Source of the DNA: Andrena cerasifolii
Lineage: Eukaryota; Arthropoda; Insecta; Hymenoptera; Andrenidae
DNA: 64,000 bases
Assembly: GCF_050908995.1 (NCBI RefSeq)
Contig: NC_135127.1
Span: forward strand, 11,054,001-11,118,000
Direction of reading: 5' to 3'
Below are positions 25,624 to 39,600 of the stretch, one piece after another; positions within the stretch are counted from its first letter, which is position 1, and each line of letters begins with the position of its first letter. The notes below the pieces were generated by a model. It did no database searches. It saw only the letters and a program-made list of their open reading frames with translations, and was not told the DNA's origin. Position numbers and translations under genes: made by a program.

Positions 25624-28600
25624 TCAGTTGCCACTGCTATCTCGATGTTTCAATATGGCTTGCCATATCCTCAATTCGATCCCTCCTCTGAAAAAGACAA
25701 ATAGGAAAGCGATTGATTAAGCAGTTATATTTTACGTGGATCGTCAGGGAAATTTTTAACATTTACTTGAGATTAATCCTGCGAATATCGTCACGGGTGA
25801 CGTGACACAGTACGTCGTCCAATGTGTATTGCTCGTACATAAACTGTAAGTAATGGCAGGGATAATAACACTTTATTACACGAAAGAGACATTTTCACAG
25901 CAGTTGTAACGCTTACTGTTTCAATTGACCCTTCGTCTATTTGCAGATCCTGTAACCATTCGACGAGAGCTTGGTCTGCACAGGAAATTGACTCAGAATG
26001 CGCGTCACTAATGATCACTGACACTGCTTGATGAGGTGCATTTCCAGATACAGCAGAACTGTAGCTGCAGGAACGAATTAGAAGTGAAGTATATTTTCTA
26101 CGCAATGCTTTCTGAAGTTGCGAAGCGAACAGAAATCTTACCCCGACTCTTGCCTCATAGTTGTTTTATTAATGTTCTCGCAAAGTCGCGTCAAAGTGTT
26201 CACCTGAGCCCTTTGCTCCTCAAGAGCCTGCTGCAGCAAAACCTGGTACGACTTTTGATTCTCGATTAATTCTTGAAGCAGTCTCATGTTCTCCATTTTC
26301 AAAGCTCCCATTTGATCTCGATACTCCTTCCAATATTTGTTATCGATGGAATCGCCGGTTTTCTGCGATTTCACGGAGTTCACAGTCGACGCACCAGACG
26401 TGGATCCTTCTTCCGGGCTCTGGCCATTGGGCTGCACGCGTTCCTGGCCGAGCAGATTGGCGCCAAGCTCTGCGAATCAAACGCACGACTTTTCTTTCGC
26501 TTTCACTACTCGGGGCGGAATCATTTATAACAAAGAATCACTAGCTAAATATATGAAATATCTAATCACAAGCAAGCCGCCAATGTGCACTGATATTCCC
26601 GCGTAGTAATACTTGGAAATTCTCTCTGGCGATTTTTTCGAGATACTGGACACTCGTGGAGAGCACTAAACCTGCTTGCTGCGGTCTAGATTCACAAGAG
26701 ATCCCCTTATTATTGGTGATGACTTTCCTTTGAGATATTTTTAGAGTTGACACGATAATGCGTACCATCTCCATCTGTATCGCACTTGATACGCGTATAC
26801 AATGCACATCTGCTACATCGCCGGATAACGTGGGATCGTGCGAATGTACCGCGCGAAACGGGTTTAAATATCTTTCTCGTAAAAGGGAAATCTTGAGACA
26901 TTTACCAGGCGACAGTACAGTGATGGCAGCTTGGACCGCATTTCTCACTAAGTTATCCAGCGCGAACATCCAGTGGGGTTTAATACTGTGCATTCGTAGA
27001 ACTTCGTTCACAGCTGTTTGGAACAGATAAATCGCCAGATTCAGATGATTGATAGCGGTCGAATCGAAATCCAATTCTTCTTTCAATGTCCGGATGGCTG
27101 TCACGATTACTTCGTGATTCTGCTCGGCGATGTAATCCCTCAGAGCACGCATCAGTAACGCTAAATGAGTCTGAAAGGAGGAGGCATAAAATCATTATTT
27201 AAATCGCTCGCTTTACTATAGTAAAAGTATGATAGCAATTACCATTTGAAGAACAGTTTGGCCTTCCGCTTGATTTATTCCTCTCATCCATACTTCACAG
27301 ATCTTTGCTTCGTCTTGTGTCAGAACTCTGGTGAGTGTCATTCTCCTCTGACTGTCTTTTTTCAATAAATAGAAACCTTCTTGTTCCTCGCCAGTCTTCT
27401 GCCCCGGTTGACCTATTTGGCAATAGAAAAAGGAGATTGTAAGCAAATAAACATGTAGAGATTTTAGGGTTCTGAGGGTGCTTGCTCACCTCCTAATTCT
27501 ACTTCTGGCGATAATAATCCGCCAGAGGAACTTCTTCTCGTCATGGATGCTCCAGCTGTGTCGGTTTCACTTGTTTCTATCGACGGCGTATTTCCTATTG
27601 CACTAAAATTACAACAGAAAAGAACAACCTTAACTTTATACATCGATTAATCCGGCGTTCTTCAGCTTTGAATTTTCGGTTTGCACGATGCGCGTGTCAC
27701 AAGGGCAAGAATATTTCCTGGCAGAACTTCTGATTGGAAATAAACCTGAATACATATGCCAATCACTGAAGCCATGAGTATATTCTAAACACTGTCTCGA
27801 GACAAATACAGTAACAGCTGACGATTAAGAAGCGTGTACGCAGCAAGTTACATTGTCGGACTTTTAATACGATTCTATTGTACTTGCTTGCTACACCGAA
27901 CCTCAATTTATAGCGTAATTGGCTGAAATGTAATTTGGAAAGAAGATTACATATCACGATCGTAAACAGGAAGCTCCATTGCCCAAAACACAAAGCATTG
28001 CAAATATTAAGATCGTAGTTAATACTAATACTGGTAAGACACCTATGACACCTAATGTTAATCATAATTGAATCTCTTATACCACAGAGACTAATATTGT
28101 TACTTTGTTTATCAACGATATATACTATTGTCTGTTATATTTTTCTTCGTGGACAGCATTAGCCGTTTATGACGTTAGTACCATACCTGTTAAAAGAAAG
28201 GGTTGCACTGGGCATGCTGATGGGAGACAGAAGGTGTGCTGGACTGCGCTCCCTCAGGGGGCTTGACTTTGTCAGCCCTCCACTGTATGTAACACTTAGA
28301 TTATACTTCGTCGTAATACAATCTTAGCAGAAATGTAACAGCATAGATATTTAAAAAAAAATATAACAATTCGAATATAAAATAATTAATAATACATTGT
28401 ATGCAATGTATTCAGATTTATTACTTGTTTAACTATAATACTGAAAGAAAACATACTGTTCGTCGTATCGTACGCTACAAATCGCTTGCGATAGCATAAA
28501 AGCTATTTCAACATGGAAATGGAAATATGAGATCGTCATTTCTGACGGCGAAGCGAGACAATGTGCACAGAACTGTATTAAATAGACGAAACATTTACGT

Positions 28601-31600
28601 TACCTATCGTCCGATTGGGAAGTCTGTATAGCGGCAGCAGACACGATATGATTGTTATTCGTTTTATCAGATTTTCCTAAACGTTCGAGCCGATCAGCCG
28701 GTACTGAGATGCTCCGACTGAAATCTGGGGGCGCCGCCAATCGAGTTGTTTTCTTTTTCCTGCGCGTATATAGGAAAAACATTATTTATAACACACATGC
28801 CTATATAGTAATTAGCACATACAGAGCAGAGTGCATAGATCAATCGATGCATCCGTTCACCACGGTAAAATTACAATTAAAACTCGATTTAAATGGAATC
28901 GCGTACTCGTTTAAAAATGGATCTTCTAATAACTCAGCTGCGGTTGCCCTGATATCAGGATTCGGCTCGAAGCACCGCAGGATGAAGCTCTTTGCCCTTT
29001 CAGTCAGCTCCGACGGAATCTCAGGATGTATTTTATAGTATCCAACCTGCGATAAGGGGGTGAGTTGTAAGTTACACCTACGATTTCATGGTTCCCAAAG
29101 CGATTCTAATAACTTACTTTAAATACCGCGGCTTGCGGAGAACCCAACTCGATGAACGGCGGTTTACCAGTTGCCATTTCGACTATGGTACAACCCAGGG
29201 ACCAAATATCCGCCTATATTTGAAATTGCAACGTAGTAACACTCTCGTTGTGCGTGGGAAATACGGTACATACAAGATACAACTTACTGGAGCACCATAT
29301 CCACGTTGACCCTTGTCGATAACTTCTGGAGCCATGTACTGTAGCGTTCCAGTGAAGGTTTCTGTGCTGGGGCATAAACCAGCTAGTCGTTTCGACATTC
29401 CGAAATCTGAAATCTTCACCACTCCGCTGTACGTATTTACCAACACGTTATCGCCTGAAAATAGTAATCCATTAATGAATATTCAGGAATCTCCGTAAAT
29501 AAAATGCACGCGTTGTACTACATTTTACCTTTGATGTCTCGATGAACGATCTTCTGATCGTGGAGATACTTGAGACCCTCTAGGATTTGTTTAGTGTAAT
29601 AAGCGATCGTGGATTCGTTCTCCTTCAAAGGGCCCCACTTCGATCTTAGTAAAGCTGATAAACTCCCTGAAGAAATGACCAAATGATAGACGCGTTGCAT
29701 TTCTTTTAAACTGTTTCATCTTATTTATTCACCTCCAGGAACCTGCTCCATGAATATCTTGAAGTACCCATCCTCGCTTACAGAGCCAAGGTACTGTACG
29801 ATATTCCTATGCCTCAACTGACTGTGCAATTTAATCTCTTCGTGTAAAGGTTGCACGTCTCCCAGATTTCGCTCGCGAATCTCTTTAACCGCGATTCGAA
29901 CTTGGGTGTTCAAATCTCGGGCAGCGAATACCACTCCGTACGTGCCTTTGCCGAGCATAATTCGTTTATTCTGATCGTCCAATTCATACTCGAACTGTAA
30001 GAAGGTAAGCCTTTATACGCGAACTTTATTTAAGAATGAACGTCGGGAAAAGGTATCCACGAACCTTCATCCTATCATCCGTCATGTAGGCGTCCAAATC
30101 TGTAACCATACCCTCTTCGTCTCTGGTCATTTCCAGGATTAAATCGTAAAATCGCTGTCTGCATTGAACAGACGGAAAATACATTTGGAAATCGTCGGAG
30201 TTTTGATGTACGTATAGAAAAAGGCAGCGCTCGTCTCTTTTGTACAAGCTTACGCTGCGTATCATGTTCGCGGTGAACAGCCAGTCGTGCACCTGCTTGC
30301 AGTTGCTCTTCATATTGTCCAGGCACAAGTTCCAGATCTGCACGGACTTCTCCTCGGCGCCAAGGTTCACGTTCACGTAGCTGGGCATGAAGATCTTCGT
30401 CGGCTCCAGCACTAAGAGCTGAAAGCGAAGGCTCGGTGACTAATTCACGTCTTTGCTGGCCACGGGGCGTAATAGAGAGTTGCCTCATTTAAAGTCAATC
30501 TAAGGATTCTGCGCTAAGAGCAGTTTTATATTATTCTTACTTTGACCCAAAATGTACAGAAGTAAGCTGCATTGGTAACGCAATATTATAAGCCATAGTC
30601 TCCCGAAATTGGAAACTGGATCCTTTGTAGAACGATTCCATTTATCAACTTACTGGAAACCGTATACTGTCTCCAACTTCCGATTTCGTGGCTTCGACAA
30701 AGTAGTCCATCCAAAAACTAAATATTTGCTCCTCTGGCGAAGCCTCGGCCTCCTCATTCTTTTTACGGAATCTATTTATCAGCGATATGTTCCCTATCGT
30801 CGATTTCAGGTACCTGTGGAGCGGGGATTCATTGAGGCATTAGTGCACGGTGAGTATCGTTTCGATTCGTGATTATTCCAATGGGTTTCCGAGATATGTA
30901 CCAGTTTGGCGGCTTCAATTTGAACATGCACTCCGCGGCTTGGATAGCCTTCGAATAATCCTCCGCCAACACACTGATCTCGAAGAACGTGGCTACGTCC
31001 CAGTAATCCTTTAAGCTCGACAGGCTACCCTTCTTGCCGATGAGATTGTTCAACACCATGCCTATGTGCTGTAATTCCTCGCTCTTTGAGAACTCGTTTC
31101 CCGCTATGACCAGCAACGTGGCGAGATTTATTCCAGCGTATTCGTTCGGTTGGACCTACATAGAGAAACCAGTCGGTTAATTCGAATATCGTCTACGTTG
31201 CGAAGTGAAGGAATCATACCTCGAAACCCTTTCTGTACCAATGAATCGCATTCTTCAAGCTCTCTTTGTCCTTGTGGCTACTTTCTACGAATTGATCCTT
31301 GTAAATTCTCCCGCACAAACATAACATATCAGGAACATGATTCTCTCGCTTCTCCAACGCCTTCTCTATCACCTTCAATGCCCTTTCCCTATCGCCCTCT
31401 TGGTTCCTTCGGTTCAGAGCGAACGCGTACAGGTAACGGATAGCCGGTGTGTTGATGTAATTCTTGTGGGTCGGTATTGTTCTCAGATCGTCGACCAACT
31501 GCACCATTGCGTCGTAATCCTACACATAAACGACCGTTTATAATTGTTCCAGCGGTGTTACTTTTTAAATAATCACCTGTATCTCGCGAAAAGAAATGAG

Positions 31601-32655
31601 AACGTTCAGGACGACCTCCCCTGACAGCACATTTGGATCGTCCAGGCGTTTACGCATATTGTTCAAAGCTTTCGAAAGCTCTTCGCCCGAGTACGTCTCG
31701 CGTGCTTTACGCAAGTCCGCTAGGAACTTTTCTTTCATGTGTGCTCTGTAAAAATCAGCATTCTTTGTAAAGCAGGAAGTCGAGCTTACGGTCATTATCG
31801 TAGCGAGTGAAACGTACTTAGATTGCACTTCAACGTCTTGAAATAACTTCTTAAGCTTCAGTGTGAGATGTTGCTTTGGGTCTATTGCCTCCTCCCCAGT
31901 AATTCTAGTCGTAGCTGGGTTCGTAGCCACGCAGGAACCACATTCCACCACGCGATAGGAAACGAACGTATAGCTGCCGCATGATAACTGTGATTTATAA
32001 AGTTTTGTAGTACAGGTGTAATTGTTACTGGGAACTTTCAGGTTTGGTTGTTATTACATACTGTATATACCTTGAGCCTAATCGTCGTTTCAGTGTCCAT
32101 ATCATTATGTAACAGGATATTTTCTTTCATGCCAAAGCTTTCTCTAACACCAAGGTGGTAGAACAGAGCAGATTGCTGTAGCTGAATGCTTAAATCCACA
32201 ACAGCTACGTCTGCGTTATAGAATGTATCTAGCACATTTGTTTCTCCGAAATCCAGCTTCTCGAACTGGAAAAGTAACGAGCGAGAATATTTATACCCTC
32301 GAGATTAAATTATATAATCCACGACTGTTGGAAATAATTATACCTGTATATGATGCATATTGGCGTTAACTAGATTGCACGCTTGCCTAACTTCCTCCAA
32401 GGCTCGCTTCCTCTGAGCCAAGTGTTCTGGCTGTTGCAGGTCCAAGACGCAAGCCACATCCATCTTGGGCCTCCCAGGGATCGTAGTGTGCCCGGAGACA
32501 TCGCTGTGCGTACCGATGCTGTCCGTACTAGAAATACCCTCTATAATCACCGATTGCGAAGCAGCTATGGAATATTCCTCATAAGTACCAAGAAACTTGT
32601 AATCCCTTAAGCAAATACATAACAAGCGACTAATTACCAGCCATGTCAACCGCAT
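25624..32655 (-). CDS. Ask1: ASK1-type MAP kinase kinase kinase (MAP3K5/6/15 group)
   Basis: Stress-activated Ser/Thr kinase upstream of the JNK and p38 MAP2Ks. Coding exons joined in phase: 32655-32344, 32265-32071, 31987-31818, 31745-31577, 31519-31220, 31155-30902, 30813-30654, 30418-30065, 29994-29733, 29666-29529, 29454-29288, 29213-29118, 29046-28907, 28759-28604, 28282-28187, 27602-27490, 27412-27243, 27170-26906, 26671-26613, 26467-26142, 26064-25917, 25843-25767, 25687-25624 (about 1,396 residues; human ASK1 has 1,374). N-terminal thioredoxin-binding region: KLDFGETNVLDTFYNADVAV and ALFYHLGVRESF. Kinase domain from about residue 645: LGKGTYGVVF, lysine in IAVKEI, HRDIKGDN, SDFGMSKRL, TGTLQYMAPEVI. 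Then a linker, NHLNLAIYLFQTAVNEVLRM, KPHWMFALDNLV, a coiled coil near 1,220-1,275, and the C-terminal SAM-like segment DDVLCHVTRDDI. The first exon is uncertain, as is the acceptor of the 59-nt exon. Confidence 0.95.
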
Positions 32656-35600
32656 CCCCACAGTTGGAAATCATGTTGCGTAATTGTTTTTTACAAAATA
32701 CAGTCGTTACTATCTTAAACTTCTATTTAACGAACGCTTGGAAGCTGTCAGTAGACACAGGACTCGCGTGTTTACCTGTTTGCGAGCAGAGTACACAAAG
32801 TAGTAACGTACGTGTATTATATTTACTTACATATATAACTTTCAACGTTACCATCGCATACAAGTCTACGAATGATTGTCTACGGAATAACTTGGCAAAT
32901 ATACGAGAGAAAGTTTGCGCGGTTCGTATTACTATCGTGTCAAACACTGTAGATAAGTGGAACCATTAGTGGATAAACATTGTTGATCTCTTGCGAGACT
33001 TTGAACCACAGCGAAACAAGAGAAAAACGTAAGAGAACGTTGAGCAAATAATCTGCTTGTAACATTAGTCCGCGCTAGACTAACGCAGGGAACATCGCGG
33101 ATCGTTTTAGGTAACAGAGAACTCACGCGACGGGATTTTTGTTTTATGGAGCAACGGTGCACGAAATACCTTTTGCGGGGAACATCATAGACACAACCAT
33201 CCGTTTCTTCTAGAACACACAAATCCGGAGTGGAGGTTGCGCACAAGGGACAAGCCGTGTAAAAAATTCTCTTGTTGGTTCACAGATGACAGAGGGAACC
33301 ATCGAAACTCTTAAGATAAATCCAAAGACGAGGAATAAACTACATGTATCATATTACGGTAATTCGTGTAGTGGAAACTGAAATACTGAGTGAAGGGAAC
33401 GTAGAGTAGGTCTGCCGCGCCCTCTACGATTAATAACGGTGACTTTGGGAACTATTAATGGTCTCCTTTTTCAGGTTAATTTGCAATTTGTAATTCGTAG
33501 CAAAAAATGTATGTTTGTTATGTACTCAATGTGGAATATGCAAGCATTCAAGCATAAGGAACATTCGTAACAAGGAATCTTAATAGTAAATTCTTTTTAT
33601 CAGTGCGTTGATTATTTTAATCGTAACTAGTTCGACTTTTGTACACGCGTTTACTCTAGAATAGTCTAGTCTAGAAGGACACGTCGCGGAACTTAATATA
33701 AATATTAAGGGATCCATCCTTGGAGCATAGTTGTTAACGACGATATCGAATTAATTAACTCCCAAGTATGATTGGAGGCTAACGCGAGGTCATGGCTAGC
33801 AAACTCTACTGTGTAGAACAAAAGTATTTGACGCGTGATAGTAAGAGTGCTACTACCGCAAAACACTTTTGTCGATCGACTAGAGTCGACCCTTCACTCA
33901 GAGAGCATATATGCCGAGGAGGTCGCCATGCTACGTGGAAGGCGGATAACGAGTTTCTAGGTCACTCGGATTCAATTGCATTGGGTGCTACAGTACGGAG
34001 CACGGTGGAAACGTACCAATGAACTCCACGCGAGCAGAAAACCAGGAACACGAGGAGCCTCGATGGCGAACGTATTGCAGGAAGCTACGACTTTTCTACG
34101 CACGCATACTCGGCACCCCTGAACGAAAGGAGTGCGCTGGCAAGGTGTTAATAAAAGTAAACATTTATTTAGGATCGTTTCTACACATCAAAATAATAAA
34201 TGAAAGTTCGTATACATTCATGTCTGGTAACTCTTTTAATCTTTAGTTGTACGATATTTTGTGTTACTATAATTACTTATCTGGCGAAAAAAGTTGCGCA
34301 GTTATTTAGTAGGGTCAAATGTAATGCTAGAAATAAATGTTATCCCATGTATTATATTTTTTTTCTATTCTCAGGAGCAACAGAGGTATTTTTAGGATTT
34401 AAGGCAAAACTGGGATGCTCCCTGTCTCGAGACTCCCTGACTCCCCTGCAGCGCATACAAAATATCATTCGCAACAACTATTCTAATTAATAAAATTGCT
34501 GCTGTATTCTTCTATTACGCATGTCCTCCCTCTATTCATGTTGCTATGAAATGTTCAAGCTGCATGCAAAATGGAATTATGCTTCAGATTGACTGTTCAG
34601 TGAACTGTGTCAACAGTCTGCTCCGACGGAGAGTAAAGTCGACCACTTCTAATAATAATAATGCATGCCTACTGCTCAGTGGTAGTAGTAAGTGCAATTG
34701 CAGGCGGAAAGGGTGGGGAAGGTGAGCATGATTCGTATGTACGCGGTTTACGAGTGCGTGAAGAATAGTGGGGCGCAATGATGCGCGGAGCGGCCACTCC
34801 GCAGCGCTCCCCTTTTATTAGGAGCGCAGAATACGCGAGGAAGTTACAGCTACAAAGATGATAAAATGAGATTTCTTTTATACCGACTGCAAATAACACA
34901 GGAATCTTTTTGACAGTTAAATCATATGGTAAGTCTGCTGTCGCAAGTGTCGATAAGTAGGATAATTTCATCAGTAATTATCACTAGTCGGTAAGAAAAT
35001 TTAAAGCTGATTGTGTCTAAATTTAGTTCAGGAACACATTGCTTCCTAACTCCTTTAGCACGTCCACTACCCAAACGTGCTTTTTGATTAGAAATACAGA
35101 AAATAAAACCAAGTATAATCGAAATCCGGGGATCAATGAGATGGTGCTCTTCGCCACTTCTGCAATCCTATTACAGGGGTTCCCCAAAAACTGGCCTACT
35201 CCACGATCGACCCACAAACATGTCATTTCTCAGACAGAGTACACGTCAAGCTTTTCTTGGGCGTTTAATCGACTTCCGCTACTTTTTACTAATCAGAAAT
35301 ATTATATGTATATTCATAACATTGAAAATAGCTGTGGAAAGTATATTATATAGAAACTACAATTCGATATTCAAATAATATCGCCGTAACTTTTCCAGAA
35401 ATACATTTCCTCGATTGCAAAGGTGAACCATTCAACAAACATGAAATTGTTTGGTGGTTAGAACGTACGGTAAGAAGTACGTTAGGAGGTATGGTAAGAA
35501 GTTTCTTAACCGACGGAATTACCAAGCGAACCAACGTGGAATAGCAGTGACGGACCGTCTACGCTCCTAGGACCAGATGTCTGCCTGATCCTTGGGGAGC

Positions 35601-36176
35601 CTGGCGGTGTAGAAACCGTTCAAGGAACGCATGTAATGCGTGTACATACACGTCACGCCCACTCATCGTCCCTGTCACGTACGTGGCTCGTCGTCATGTA
35701 CGTGTCCTCCTACCTACATGCGTAAGCGGAAACGAACGTGCATGTACGCCACACAAGTTGACCTTAAAAATGTGTTTGTTCCTCGACGTGCATCGGTGTC
35801 TCGTACTACTTGCTCTACGGCAAATAACTACGTGCGGCTACAGAGAACGGAGGCATTCTTTCGTTGGCATTACGTAATATGTTTCATCCGTCGCCTGGCA
35901 ATAATATATTGTTCGCAAAGCATTCAGAGGAATATTGAAGCACGCAACTGGGTTAGGTTCTTACCCAGGTAAAAGAAAACTTGTACGGAAGCAACTGTGG
36001 TATATAATTGTGTTTCTTCTTGTTGCTGAAAATACGTAGGGATATTAAAGTACTTGACAGTTGTGTGGGAAAATGCAGGTTCGTTTTGGCTTGTGGGCTA
36101 GTTAAAATTACCAATTTTGTGGGAAAATTTGTGGGTCGTGCCGTGCGCAGGCGTTTACAAACTTTGCAGGTGCAGC
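32656..36176. other. Ask1 5' region and intergenic DNA
   Basis: An open minus-strand stretch ending 33,170 (AAAAG/GTATTT donor) is phase-compatible with an acceptor just inside Ask1 exon 1 and could be an upstream Ask1 exon, though it lacks an in-frame ATG. The rest, AT-rich with a few GC-richer patches (about 33.8-34.1 and 34.7 kb), shows no gene. Promoter elements were not identifiable. Confidence 0.35.
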
Positions 36177-36462
36177 GCGAAATTCTGCCTCTCTTGCAGG
36201 TGCAAGAATCGCGCAATGAATTTCGGAACAAGAGGTTTTTGAAGTGCCCCGCACCTGCAAGAGAAGCAGATTTTCGCTTCTGCACCTGCAACAATGTTGC
36301 AAACCGAAAATCGGCTTCCCTCGATATCGCACAAAGTTGCAAACCGGGATTTTCTTTCACGAACACGTCGATTCTGTTTGCAACATTGTTGAAAAAATTT
36401 GTCCCTTGCAACCTTGTTGCAGGTTCGCGGGACGTTAGATTTTAGTTTGCAACATTGTTGCG
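36177..36462. repeat. Cluster of short inverted and direct repeats rich in TTGCAAC
   Basis: A 27-bp imperfect inverted repeat (36,177-36,203 and 36,250-36,276; core CTCTTGCAGGTGC) is followed by several GTTTGCAACATTGTTG-like units and two GTTGCAAACCG units on either strand. It is not simple-sequence DNA and has no coding features I recognise. It may be a fragment of a complex transposable element. Confidence 0.5.
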
Positions 36463-36691
36463 CCCGTACTAGTCGTTTGAATCCGGTTTGAAACTTCACC
36501 GGAGATTCTCATGAGAATTATTTCAAAATGCCTTACAATTAGCGATGGGATACGCAAGTAATTGAAAGCAGTTTCTATTAACACAATTAATTTCATTGTA
36601 CTTTATATTCTATACATATAGTAGTGTAAATACATTTCACATAAGTAATGTCGAACTATTACAGAAGAATAGTTCCCACAAAGCGTTGACA

Positions 36692-39600
36692 TTACTTCCC
36701 CAGAAGTATTTTTCTCGTGGCACCGAAGCTTTGGCCAGCTTGAGTTGCGCCCTTATTGGTACCCGCCTGCAGGCCGATCAACCCTTCGCCGGCTCTCAAT
36801 TGCTCTTCCGTGAAGTTCCGTTTGTTCTCTTCAGCTGGCTTTGGTCCTAGCCAAGGACCACGCCATTCCGGATGCTTGTAGGTCTGCGAATCAACCCCAT
36901 CACTGTTTCCGTGGCCACACAGAATTAGACCACTTAAAACGAGACAACATAACAAAGATAATTACCGCACGACCGATGGCGAAAATAGTGTTAGTCACTT
37001 GCGCTATGTTCTTCCTCTCGACGAGATCCACCGCTTGGAACAGATCCACGTCGGGCACACCGTATTTCACGCAGGCTTTCTGGAATCTGCAACAATAGCG
37101 CGCGAAATTCTGTCGTTATGGTAAAACAGTTAAGAAAAGAATTTGGGAAGGAAAGGAATTGCTAAGATACACAAGAATGTTTGCTTTATCGACTTTGTCG
37201 GTAAATGTAGATACCTACTGATGTACAGAATCGAAGAGTCATTGCAGAAGACACTGTAACTGCCAAAATTAGAAAACAAATTGTATCGGGAAATGTTCTA
37301 CGTGCCAATAGTATAGAACGTAATTTTTGGAAGTCGCAGTGTTTTCTACAAGGGCTGATCAATTAATTCTGAAGAAAGATCGCATATTTGTATCAAAATC
37401 CCGTATTCCGTTCTCAATACACAATATATTCAACGATAGTATCAATGGTTATATGGTTAAAGTATTACCAATCGTGATGAGAAACTGATCGTTCACAGTT
37501 TGCACCCCATAAAGCGCCAGAATCGCTAAATATCACCTCGGTTTGCGCGGAACGCGTGCCTGCACAGCCGCCATTTTGTTTGTGCCGAGCAAAGTGACGA
37601 CCGTGGTACGCGAAAAGTGAGGCAGGCCAGTGTTAACGGGCTCTCTGGTTATCAGAAGCGCAGGAACGAGCGGAGCCACGTGCACGCGTGGCGCGACCTC
37701 CGCGATGCTGCTGCTCCCTGCGTAGAAAGGGAGTAACGCGGAGTGGCCGCGCTGCGCATCGTTTGCCCCACTACTCAGGAAAGCGCTCTTAAGCATTGAA
37801 AACGCGCCAATTGGTGGCATGCGCACGCGACACCGCGGTCAGATGCAGGAGACATCGTGTATGCTACGATGTGCGCGGAGGTGGAATCGCCGAGTCGTTT
37901 CTAACAGCTCGAGGACTCAAGTGCACTTTGATATCATTGTCGCGCAGAGAATGTGATACAGTGTAAGCATCAGCTTCGTTTGATATTGCATCAAATATTG
38001 ACAGATGCATAGAAGAGTGCGTTGAAGATAAGAGAGCCGAATACTATTTCTGCCACGGACTTGTGCAGAGCCATTGGCGAATATAAATTTAAAGACTGCA
38101 AAGCAAAGTAATCGACTACTCATCTTGTAAGAATCGTGGATATAGTATATCGAAAGTCGAGATTCGATAATTGTATTGAGACGGATATAGAACAGTGGGT
38201 AAGCTTATTTATCTCCATTGTATCCGTTCGAAGTTCACTGCAACGATCCCGACCTCAGACTTTGTTGATACTTATTTACCAGGCTAGCAGGTGCGGCGAG
38301 GAAGGCAAGCGCGTCGAATATTCCGGCGGCTGTTCCGGGAACGCTCTCGAAGCGACGGCCGCTCGAGGTCAATAGTCGCGCAACGTTTGATCTCTCGATT
38401 CCGACCGAGAGTCGGGTGACCGGGCGCTCTCGACGTCGATAGGTTGCAGTCGAGAATCGTTCGGAAGCAAAACACTGTCGATTGCGTAAACTCGACTGTG
38501 CAGCAAGGGAGCATGAAGTCAAGAAAGCTTAACGGTACCTAGCGGACGAAAAACGGCGGGATACCTCCTGCTTATTCATTTCATCCACGCGTATTAATTG
38601 ATAATCAATTATTCAGATACTAGTACGCGCTAAAGCGAACGAAGCGATCTTTAAACAGCCACTGACGTATGTAAAACTATCGCAAAGCTGAGTGAGCCGT
38701 GGACAATGGTTAGCTCGTGTAACGGATATTCCTAAATTAATATTTCCATTTCAGTATAATCATTCCCTCCACGCGATACGTACTGATTCAGATTATCCAT
38801 CATCTTATAATCTCCACCAGAGGTGTTGATCTTCGTGACAAGTCCGGGCTGCAGTTTGTTCATGAGCTTGCAGAGCAGCAGCCCATCTCGTAACGCGTCT
38901 TCGTAACTCACGCCTAGAACACGGGTAACAAATTAATAAAACAAATTAATAAAACCTCTCACCATCGCAGCTTCCCAGTAGCATTGTCCCTCATTCTCCC
39001 TTCACCATTTAACGAATTTAACCCAACAAAATTAATACCTCCCGCCCCCCACAGAGCGTTCTCCCAAAACGGGGTGAAAGAGAAAGTAGTCGGCCGACGA
39101 AAAGAATGCTGGAGACTACACCGGCACCAGGATAGCAGGGAAAAAGAAACCTCCGCCACCCCTCGCGGCGGCGAGGCTTTAAATATCGCACAAGGAGCAC
39201 GACATGCGCAGTTCACGGTCGGCCATCGATTTTTATCCCGAGCGCACGATTATCGCCTCTCGAACGAACGACTGTGTTTGTTTCTCTTTTTTTTTTCAGA
39301 CCACCCCGCCCCTCCCCGCACGGACCCCGCCGGCCCGAGCGGACGGTATCGCCCGCGAAATAATAACGGCGAGGCCTACCGCGCACCAGCACTCGCTCAT
39401 GGCGCCCCATTATGCCAAGAGGCTCGCCAAGGGGGCATGGAATTTTTTGCCGCCCGACAGAAGGTTCAGGAAAGACCAGCCTCGACTTCCGCTTCGTGGC
39501 TTTTTTTGCACTTCGCCGGGGATCTCAACGGCCATCATTGTCTTGCGTTGCCGAGGCTCTCCGCTGACGCGTCTCGTCGCCATTTGAAAGACAAGCTGCA

